Shown in pieces: positions 57,561 to 64,000 of a stretch of DNA of 64,000 nt; within the stretch, counting starts at the first letter, position 1; each line of letters begins with the position of its first letter. Origin of the DNA: Streptomyces sp. NBC_00249 (GTDB taxonomy: Bacteria; Actinomycetota; Actinomycetes; Streptomycetales; Streptomycetaceae). The notes below the pieces were generated by a model, which saw nothing but the letters and a program-made list of their open reading frames with translations, ran no database searches and had not been told where the DNA came from. Location of the stretch: positions 1,054,001 to 1,118,000 of the forward strand of contig NZ_JAPEMV010000002.1 of the NCBI RefSeq assembly GCF_026342355.1, in the 5' to 3' direction. The position numbers and the translations under genes were made by a program.

Positions 57561-57713
57561 GGGGGTCCTCCTGGAGAGTGGTTCTGTACGCCTTACAGAT
57601 CGGCGCCAGGTGATCTTTGCTGGAAAGCCGGCCGGTCCCCGGGGCAACGAGAGCGTGGCTCCTGTTGCCCCAGAGGCTGCCGGTGACAAGCCTAAAGCGT
57701 GTACTCGGAAGAG

Positions 57714-59846
57714 TTACTCGCCCTTGGCCTTCGCGATGATCTCCTCAGCGACGTTCCGGGGAACCTCGGCGTAGGAGTCGAACTGCATCGAGTAGCTGGC
57801 GCGACCCGAGGTCTTGCTGCGGAGGTCTCCGACGTAGCCGAACATCTCCGAAAGCGGCACGAGGCCCTTCACGACGCGAGCGCCGTGACGCTCCTCCATG
57901 GCCTGGATCTGGCCACGGCGGGAGTTGATGTCGCCGATGACGTCACCCATGTAGTCCTCGGGCGTGGTGACCTCTACGGCCATCATCGGCTCCATGAGCA
58001 CGGGGGACGCCTTGCGCGCGGCCTCCTTGAAGGCCTGCGAACCGGCGATCTTGAACGCGAGTTCGGAGGAGTCGACCTCGTGGTAGCCGCCGTCGAGAAG
58101 CGTGACGCGGACGCCCGTCATCTCGTAGCCGGCCAGGATGCCGAACTGCATGGCTTCCTGCGCACCGGCGTCGACCGAAGGGATGTACTCCTTCGGCACG
58201 CGGCCACCGGTGACCTTGTTCACGAACTCGTACGCCGGACCATCGGCGTCCGTGATCGGCTCGATCGCGATCTGCACCTTGGCGAACTGACCGGTACCAC
58301 CGGTCTGCTTCTTGTGGGTGTAGTCGTGACGGTCCACGGTGCCGCGGATCGTCTCGCGGTACGCGACCTGCGGCTTGCCGACGTTGGCCTCGACCTTGAA
58401 CTCGCGCTTCATACGGTCGACCAGCACCTCGAGGTGCAGTTCGCCCATACCGCCGAGGATGGTCTGGCCCGTCTCCTCGTCCGAGTGAACGTGGAAGGAG
58501 GGGTCCTCCTCCGCGAGACGCTGGATGGCTACACCCAGCTTCTCCTGGTCACCCTTGGACTTGGGCTCGATGGCGACCTGGATGACCGGGGCCGGGAAGT
58601 CCATGGACTCCAGGATCACCTGGTTCTTGTCGTCACACAGCGTCTCACCGGTGGTGGTCTGCTTCAGGCCCATGACCGCGACGATGTCGCCGGCGCCCAC
58701 CGAGTCGATCTCCTCACGCTTGTTCGCGTGCATGCGGTAGATCTTGCCGATGCGCTCCTTCTTGCCCTTGACGGAGTTCAGCACCGCAGTGCCGGCCTCC
58801 AGGCGGCCCGAGTAAACCCGGACGAAGGTGAGCTTGCCGAGGTGCGGGTCGCTCATGATCTTGAACGCCAGCGCCGCGAGGGGCTCCTCGTCGGAAGGCT
58901 TGCGCTTCACGACGACCTCGGGGTCCTTGACGTCGTGGCCTTCGATGGCCTCGATGTCCAGGGGCGAGGGCAGGTAGCGGACGACGGCGTCGAGCAGGGG
59001 CTGGACGCCCTTGTTCTTGAACGCCGTGCCACAGAACACCGCGGTGATCGTGGGCTCGCCCTTGCCCTTGCCGGAGCCGAGGATGATGCGACGGACGGCG
59101 GCGTGCAGCTGCTCGACGGAGGGCTCGGTGCCCTCGAGGAACAGCTCCATGATCTCGTCGTCGTTCTCGGCGACGGTCTCGACCAGCTTGCCGCGCCACT
59201 CTTCAGCAGCCTCGGTGTGCGTGGCCGGGATGTCGACGATGTCGTACATCTCGCCCTTGGTCGCCTCGGCGGACCAGACGAACGCCTTCATGGTGACCAG
59301 GTCGACAACGCCCTGGAAGTCCATCTCGGCACCGATGGGGAGCTGCATGACGATCGGAACCGCACCGAGGCGGTCCTTGATCATCTCGACGCAGCGGTGG
59401 AACTCGGCGCCGGTGCGGTCGAGCTTGTTGACGAAGCAGATGCGCGGCACGCCGTAGCGGTCCGCCTGACGCCAGACAGTCTCGGACTGCGGCTCCACGC
59501 CGGCCACACCGTCGAAGACGGTGACGGCGCCGTCGAGCACGCGGAGCGAACGCTCCACCTCGACGGTGAAGTCGACGTGACCCGGGGTGTCGATGATGTT
59601 GATGGTGTGGTCAACATCTTCGAGCGGCCAGTGGCAGGTCGTAGCGGCAGACGTGATGGTGATACCACGCTCCTGCTCCTGCTCCATCCAGTCCATCGTG
59701 GCAGCGCCGTCGTGGACCTCACCGATCTTGTACGACACACCGGTGTAGAACAGGATGCGCTCGGTGGTGGTCGTCTTGCCCGCGTCGATGTGGGCCATGA
59801 TGCCGATGTTGCGCACCTTGGCCAGGTCAAGCGAAGTGGTAGCCAT
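57714..59846 (-). CDS. fusA: Elongation factor G
   Basis: A 710-residue translocation GTPase. The P-loop AHIDAGKT is at 18-25, with [20 protein letters not shown] and NKLDRTG. Domain IV carries the usual [17 protein letters not shown] and the C-terminus is complete. It lies 39 bp after rpsG in the str operon. Confidence 0.98.
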   Translation of the reverse strand: MATTSLDLAKVRNIGIMAHIDAGKTTTTERILFYTGVSYKIGEVHDGAATMDWMEQEQERGITITSAATTCHWPLEDVDHTINIIDTPGHVDFTVEVERSLRVLDGAVTVFDGVAGVEPQSETVWRQADRYGVPRICFVNKLDRTGAEFHRCVEMIKDRLGAVPIVMQLPIGAEMDFQGVVDLVTMKAFVWSAEATKGEMYDIVDIPATHTEAAEEWRGKLVETVAENDDEIMELFLEGTEPSVEQLHAAVRRIILGSGKGKGEPTITAVFCGTAFKNKGVQPLLDAVVRYLPSPLDIEAIEGHDVKDPEVVVKRKPSDEEPLAALAFKIMSDPHLGKLTFVRVYSGRLEAGTAVLNSVKGKKERIGKIYRMHANKREEIDSVGAGDIVAVMGLKQTTTGETLCDDKNQVILESMDFPAPVIQVAIEPKSKGDQEKLGVAIQRLAEEDPSFHVHSDEETGQTILGGMGELHLEVLVDRMKREFKVEANVGKPQVAYRETIRGTVDRHDYTHKKQTGGTGQFAKVQIAIEPITDADGPAYEFVNKVTGGRVPKEYIPSVDAGAQEAMQFGILAGYEMTGVRVTLLDGGYHEVDSSELAFKIAGSQAFKEAARKASPVLMEPMMAVEVTTPEDYMGDVIGDINSRRGQIQAMEERHGARVVKGLVPLSEMFGYVGDLRSKTSGRASYSMQFDSYAEVPRNVAEEIIAKAKGE

Positions 59847-59885
59847 ATCGGCTCAGTCTTCTCTCGGTCTCGATGTGGGTTGGGA

Positions 59886-60356
59886 CTACCAGCGGTAGTG
59901 CGCGAAGGCCTTGTTGGACTCGGCCATCTTGTGCGTGTCCTCACGCTTCTTGACGGCAGCGCCAAGACCGTTCGAGGCGTCGAGCAGCTCGTTCATCAGG
60001 CGCTCGGTCATGGTCTTCTCACGACGGGCGCGGGAGTAACCCACGAGCCAGCGGAGGGCCAGGGTCGACTGGCGACCCGGCTTGACCTCGACGGGAACCT
60101 GGTAGGTCGCGCCACCGACACGGCGGGACTTGACCTCGAGGGACGGCTTGACGTTCTCCAGCGCGCGCTTCAGCGTGATGACCGGGTCGTTGCCGGTCTT
60201 CTCGCGGAGGCCTTCCATGGCGCCGTAGACGATGCGCTCGGCGGTGGAGCGCTTGCCGTTCAGGAGGATCTTGTTGATGAGCGAGGTCACCAGAGGAGAT
60301 GCGTAGACCGGGTCGATGATGACCGGGCGCTTCGGGGCGGGGCCCTTACGAGGCAT
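59886..60356 (-). CDS. rpsG: 30S ribosomal protein S7
   Basis: A 156-residue head protein: [40 protein letters not shown] and [13 protein letters not shown] at the end. In E. coli S7 represses the str operon. It lies 2 bp after rpsL. Confidence 0.98.
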   Translation of the reverse strand: MPRKGPAPKRPVIIDPVYASPLVTSLINKILLNGKRSTAERIVYGAMEGLREKTGNDPVITLKRALENVKPSLEVKSRRVGGATYQVPVEVKPGRQSTLALRWLVGYSRARREKTMTERLMNELLDASNGLGAAVKKREDTHKMAESNKAFAHYRW

Positions 60357-60358
60357 TC

Positions 60359-60730
60359 TTACTTCTCCTTCTTGGCGCCGTAGCGGCTGCGGGCCTGCTT
60401 GCGGTTCTTGACAGCCTGGGTGTCAAGCGCACCGCGGATGATCTTGTAACGAACACCCGGCAGGTCCTTCACACGGCCACCACGCACGAGCACGATCGAG
60501 TGCTCCTGCAGGTTGTGTCCCTCACCCGGAATGTAAGCGGTGACCTCGATGCCAGAGGTCAGACGCACACGCGCGACCTTACGCAGCGCCGAGTTCGGCT
60601 TCTTCGGGGTGGTCGTGAACACTCGCGTGCAGACGCCACGACGCTGGGGCGAAGCCTCAAGCGCGGGGGTCTTTGTCTTCTCGACCTTGTCCTGCCGGCC
60701 CTTCCGGACCAGCTGCTGGATCGTAGGCAC
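60359..60730 (-). CDS. rpsL: 30S ribosomal protein S12
   Basis: A 123-residue decoding-centre protein starting [20 protein letters not shown]. The streptomycin-relevant residues are wild type: Lys43 and Lys44 ([13 protein letters not shown]), Lys88 and Pro91 ([13 protein letters not shown]). The start is GTG with GGAGAAG upstream. It is the first gene of the str operon. Confidence 0.98.
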   Translation of the reverse strand: MPTIQQLVRKGRQDKVEKTKTPALEASPQRRGVCTRVFTTTPKKPNSALRKVARVRLTSGIEVTAYIPGEGHNLQEHSIVLVRGGRVKDLPGVRYKIIRGALDTQAVKNRKQARSRYGAKKEK

Positions 60731-61105
60731 TACTTCTCCGGTTTCTGTGTGCCGTGTAGTGAAGCTAACCTGGAACTTTGCCGACCCACGCGGTCGGGTG
60801 TGTCGGATCCGGCGGACCTCCGCGCAAGCACGGAAACGCATGGATCGCAGTGGCCGAATACGGGCTCGCATGCGGTTGATGGACACGCACGGGAGCCCAG
60901 GCACACCCCAGGCACAAGGTCTGAGCGTACCCACCGCATCCACTCCGGTCAAAACATAAGCGGCGCCACCACCGGCCCCACAGCCCCGCAGCTCAGGCGC
61001 CGCACGGGCGCAGCGCCTTCGAGGCGGGGTGGCCGTGCGTTGGTCACACCGGCGTGGTAGGGCGGGCGAACTACACTTCCAGCGAATCGCAGCGGGTCAG
61101 TCCAG
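60731..61105. promoter_or_regulatory. Divergent rpsL / YfhO-gene promoter region
   Basis: About 375-400 bp without a gene. The rpsL-proximal end holds the 25-bp motif shared with the rpsJ leader (60781-60805), preceded on the minus strand by an AT-richer GTTCCAGGTTAGCTTCAC stretch that may contain the rpsL -10 region. The remainder shows nothing recognisable. Confidence 0.5.
60781..60805 (-). promoter_or_regulatory. Hairpin motif shared by rpsL and rpsJ leaders
   Basis: CCGACC-CACGC-GGTCGG followed by G(T/C)GTGTCG-type sequence. 24 of 25 bases match 54597-54621. It is 51 bp from the rpsL start and 80 bp from the rpsJ start, in the same orientation. Confidence 0.6.
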
Positions 61106-61132
61106 ATGCGCACAAGTGCCAGGAGAAGGACA

Positions 61133-63619
61133 TTGGGGACGGTCAGTACCGAGCCGACGACGCCGGACCGCCTGCCCCCCGCAGGCGGCGACGTGTGGGA
61201 GCCCCGCCGCCGGCGCCCGCGCCGGGATCAGGTGTACGGGCCCCTGCTCGCCTTCCTCATCACCTCGGCCGCGTTCTGCTCCGCCTGGGTGGCGCGGGGG
61301 GCCTTCCCCTTCGGCAACACCGGCCGGGCCATCAACGACCAGGCCAACCAGTACGTGCCCTTCCACCGCGCCCTGTGGGACCTGGTCCACGGCCAGGCCG
61401 CCGGCGACGTCCTCTTCAGCTGGCGCGGCGGCTTCGGCCAGCAGTTCCTGTCCGACTACCACACGTACCTCGGCAATCCGTTCTCCTGGCTGGCCGTACT
61501 GGTGCCGCGCGCCCACGTCGACCTGGCCGTCTTCGTGATCACCCCGATCACCATGGGTGCCGCCGCCGCGCTGATGACGGTCTACCTCGGCAAGGTGAAC
61601 CCCGGGCCGTGGTGGCAGCGCGGTGTGCTCGGAGCGACGTACGGGCTGTGCGGGTGGGCACTCAGCGACGCCTCGTACATCCCCATGTGGCTGTGGGGCC
61701 TGGTCGCGTTCCCGATGCTCGCCATCGCCGTCGAGTGGTGCCTGAACGAGCGCCACTGGCCAGGCGTGGCCCTGCTGGTCGCGCTCGCCTGGCTCGGGAA
61801 CTTCTACACCGCGATGATGGCCACGATGGCCGCCTGCGTGCTGCTCGCCATCCGCCTGATCATCTGCGAGATGTCGGGCAGGCAGCGGCTGCGCATCGTG
61901 TGGCGGGCCGCGACAGCCACCGGGACCGGGATCCTGCTCACGCTCCCCTTGCTCCTGCCGTCCTTCATGTCCAGCGGAGCCGCTCAGCCCACCAAGGCCG
62001 CCGCGTTCGACCCGGTGCGGATCGACGTCTTCCTCGCCGGCATGCTCCCGGCCACCCACCTGTGGGGCGGCCGCCCACGGCTCTACGTGGCCTCGCTCGC
62101 ACTGATCCTGGCCGGCACCTTCCTCTTCAGCAGCGGCATCAGGAGGAAGGTCCGCCTCGTGTGGGCGGCCGCGACGGTGCTCGTCGTCGCCTCGTTCCAG
62201 TTCCCGCCCACGCAGTACGTCTGGCACGGGCTGGCCGTGCCGAACGGCAACCCGTACCGCGAGGCCTTCGTCTTCAGCGGGATGCTGGTGATCCTCGCCT
62301 GGCTGGCGCTGTCCACCCGGCCGCGCCCGCTCCACCTGGCCCTGGTCACGGCACTCCTGGTCGCAGCCGCCTTCGTGCTCCGGCACACCGACGACTTCGG
62401 CGGCTGGACCTGGCCCGCGGTGCTCGTCGGGGGCGGTCTCTCGCTGCTCTCGCTGCTCCTGCTGCGCCTCGGCGAGAAGCGCCGGGCGCTCATCCCGGTG
62501 GCGGCCGTCCTGATGGTCGGCGTGGTCTTCGCGGAGTCCACCGTCGCCGCGGCCAACGCCGACGCGCGGCGGGCCCGGGAGCGCTGGGCGAAGCCGGCGG
62601 CGACCTCCGGCCAGTCGATCACCCGGCACTTCGAGGCCGTCCGAGGGGTGGACGGCTGGCCCGCCTACCGGACGGACTCGGGCGCGCCGCAGACCTCGTA
62701 CAACGACGCCCTCGCCCTCCAGGCCGAGGGCCCGCAGTACTACAGCAGCTACCTGCCGGAGGTCACGTACCGGGCGCTGGAACCCCTGGGCTACGGCTAC
62801 AAGAACGACGGCCGGACCTTCTTCGGCGCCGACAACCCGGTGCTCGACGCGATCTTCTCGATCGGCGCGCGGGTCCGCCCGGGCGCGACGCCGGGCAGCT
62901 GGACGGGCTCGAAGTTCCCCGCGCCGCCCCTGGTGACGGTCCGCCCCGCGGCCCCGTACGCCTCCCCCAACCCGGCGGACAGCGTGTACGCCCGCCAGGA
63001 GACGGTCCTCGGCGCCACGGTCTACGAGGTCCCCGAGGTCACCCGGGCGGGCACCCCCACCGCTCAGACGTACGCCGCGCAGTGCACCCCCGGCGCGCAG
63101 GCCTACTGGTACTCCCCCGAGCTCTACGGCACCCTGCGTGCCGGCGCCACCCTGCTCCCCCTGGAGGACCGCATGAGCGGCGTCCTCCCGCTGGGCCCGG
63201 TCCCGGCGTCGGGCCGCGTCGAGGTCACCGTCGACACCCGGACCGAGGGCGCCACCGCAGGCGCCCACCCCGTCGGCTGCCTGGACCGCCCGGCGCTGGA
63301 CGCGGCGGTCGCCCACCTCACCGCCACCGGCGCCACGTCCGTCAGGGCGGGCGGCCACACGATCGAGGCCACCCTCCCGAAGGGCACCACCGGCACCGCC
63401 GTCCTCGCGACGACGAACATCCCGGGCTGGCAGTGCTCCACCCCGCCGACGGACTTCCACGGCCTGGTCGCGCTCCCGCTGGCCCCGGGGACGGAGCGGG
63501 TCTCCTGCACCTTCACGCCCAAGGGCCTCGCCCCCGGGCTCGCGGCCGCCGCCCTGGCCCTGCTCACCCTGGCCTCGGTGACCACGGCGACCGCCGTACG
63601 CCGGCGGCGCCGGGGCTAG
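61133..63619 (+). CDS. YfhO-family GT-C membrane protein
   Basis: A polytopic protein of about 828 residues. A cytoplasmic N-terminus (about 1-35) precedes a first helix (YGPLLAFLITSAAFCSAWVA). The acidic/aromatic loop NTGRAINDQANQYVPFHRAL carries the GT-C-type acidic site. About a dozen helices run to residue 460, then a large extracytoplasmic domain, then a final helix and RRRRRG. YfhO proteins transfer sugars from polyprenyl-phosphate donors to cell-wall polymers or lipids. The TTG at 61133 is chosen because AGGAGAAGG lies 4-12 nt before it; ATG 61106 is the alternative. It is divergent from rpsL. Confidence 0.88.
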   Translation: MGTVSTEPTTPDRLPPAGGDVWEPRRRRPRRDQVYGPLLAFLITSAAFCSAWVARGAFPFGNTGRAINDQANQYVPFHRALWDLVHGQAAGDVLFSWRGGFGQQFLSDYHTYLGNPFSWLAVLVPRAHVDLAVFVITPITMGAAAALMTVYLGKVNPGPWWQRGVLGATYGLCGWALSDASYIPMWLWGLVAFPMLAIAVEWCLNERHWPGVALLVALAWLGNFYTAMMATMAACVLLAIRLIICEMSGRQRLRIVWRAATATGTGILLTLPLLLPSFMSSGAAQPTKAAAFDPVRIDVFLAGMLPATHLWGGRPRLYVASLALILAGTFLFSSGIRRKVRLVWAAATVLVVASFQFPPTQYVWHGLAVPNGNPYREAFVFSGMLVILAWLALSTRPRPLHLALVTALLVAAAFVLRHTDDFGGWTWPAVLVGGGLSLLSLLLLRLGEKRRALIPVAAVLMVGVVFAESTVAAANADARRARERWAKPAATSGQSITRHFEAVRGVDGWPAYRTDSGAPQTSYNDALALQAEGPQYYSSYLPEVTYRALEPLGYGYKNDGRTFFGADNPVLDAIFSIGARVRPGATPGSWTGSKFPAPPLVTVRPAAPYASPNPADSVYARQETVLGATVYEVPEVTRAGTPTAQTYAAQCTPGAQAYWYSPELYGTLRAGATLLPLEDRMSGVLPLGPVPASGRVEVTVDTRTEGATAGAHPVGCLDRPALDAAVAHLTATGATSVRAGGHTIEATLPKGTTGTAVLATTNIPGWQCSTPPTDFHGLVALPLAPGTERVSCTFTPKGLAPGLAAAALALLTLASVTTATAVRRRRRG

Positions 63620-64000
63620 GCCTTGCCCGCCCGCTCCTCCAGCCGGCGCATCCGGGCACGGGCCGACTCCAGCTGGGCCCCGTCGGCGGCGGGCAGCGCG
63701 GACCAGAGCGCGATCAGGTCGCGTCCCGTCCGTATCCCCTCGGCCGGGTCGGCGATCTTGAGCCAGGCCGCCGCCGCGTTGAGCACGCTCTGCAGGGCCT
63801 GCGGATCGTTGCGGCCGCTGCGGATGCGGGCGATCTCAAGGGATCCCTGGAAGGCCCGGCGGGTGTCTCCGGCGACGAAGGCGACGTAGGCACTGAGCTC
63901 GCGCAACTGCAACACCTCGGGCGACTCCGCGCCGAGGCGTTCGGCCGCCGCGCTCACGCTCTGCTGCGCGAGGGTGGCGGCCCACTCGATGCGCCCGAGC
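63616..64000 (-). CDS. 3' end of a gene with TPR-like C-terminus (partial)
   Basis: The open frame continues through the right edge of the window, so only the C-terminal 127 or so residues are seen. The sequence is helical and repeat-like: RIEWAATLAQQSVSAAAERL, LSAYVAFVAGDTRRAFQGSL and LNAAAAWLKIADPAEGIRTG. This fits a tetratricopeptide-type tail, as found on some actinobacterial Ser/Thr kinases and regulators, but the catalytic part is outside the window. A GTG at 63957 could start a shorter gene, but the codon pattern continues upstream. The stop overlaps the YfhO-gene stop in a CTAG. Confidence 0.6.
   Translation of the reverse strand, partial: LGRIEWAATLAQQSVSAAAERLGAESPEVLQLRELSAYVAFVAGDTRRAFQGSLEIARIRSGRNDPQALQSVLNAAAAWLKIADPAEGIRTGRDLIALWSALPAADGAQLESARARMRRLEERAGKA

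Noticed and set aside
57699..60383. 894-codon open frame opposite fusA, rpsG and tuf leader
   Set aside because: Antisense shadow with no family features; it covers three certain genes.
60359..60730. Possible streptomycin-resistance allele of rpsL
   Set aside because: Lys43, Lys88 and Pro91 are the wild-type residues.
61097..63460. 787-codon open frame opposite the YfhO-family gene
   Set aside because: Low-complexity antisense translation; the plus-strand frame has clear membrane-protein structure.

Overview
The window is chromosomal DNA from a Streptomyces or a very close actinomycete. The evidence is very high G+C with G/C-ending codons, frequent GTG starts and ATGA/GTGA/TGATG couplings, a groESL1 operon with two CIRCE sites and a His-rich GroEL tail, and a conserved core-genome order: str, S10, spc and alpha ribosomal operons, then truA, rplM-rpsI, glmM, glmS, acpS, alr, the tsa genes and groESL. 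All identifications come from reading the sequence; no database search was run.

Layout from left to right. 1-3.3 kb: LysR regulator, MOSC protein, SDR oxidoreductase and an ABM-SnoaL-like fusion protein. 3.3-5.7 kb: groEL and groES, leftward, under a CIRCE-controlled promoter. 5.7-10.9 kb: a small membrane protein, then a rightward run of response regulator, sensor kinase, LCP cell-wall ligase and FtsW/RodA-type SEDS protein, probably one cell-envelope operon. 11.0-13.2 kb: the only clearly accessory segment, a GntR/HutC regulator divergent from two tiny unknown genes, enclosed by inverted copies of a roughly 400-bp non-coding repeat. 13.2-17 kb: two coupled lipoprotein polysaccharide deacetylases, a THUMP-like methyltransferase and a membrane protein. 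17-23.6 kb: the t6A tRNA-modification cluster (tsaE, tsaB, rimI, tsaD) with alr, an alpha/beta hydrolase, a YkuD-like protein that lacks the catalytic motif, and a tiny gene behind a candidate iron box. 24-33.1 kb: nnr, acpS, glmS, two paralogous lipoproteins, coaA, a DUF389 protein and glmM. 33.2-38.3 kb: rpsI-rplM, a GT87-type membrane glycosyltransferase, an ABC-F ATPase and truA.

38.4-60.7 kb is the leftward translation supercluster, in transcription order: rpsL-rpsG-fusA-tuf, an unknown membrane-anchored protein, rpsJ-rplC-rplD-rplW-rplB-rpsS-rplV-rpsC-rplP-rpmC-rpsQ, rplN-rplX-rplE-rpsZ-rpsH-rplF-rplR-rpsE-rpmD-rplO, secY-adk, map, infA-rpmJ-rpsM-rpsK-rpoA-rplQ. rpsD is not in the alpha operon. 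Hairpins after rplO, after adk and after rpoA suggest that the cluster is cut into separately controlled units. 61-64 kb holds a YfhO-type GT-C membrane protein and the 3' end of an unidentified gene.

Most of the window is housekeeping. The parts most worth a second look are the inverted-repeat GntR cassette with its operator-like direct repeats, the YkuD pseudo-enzyme, the small gene behind the candidate iron box, and a 25-bp hairpin motif shared by the rpsL and rpsJ leaders.
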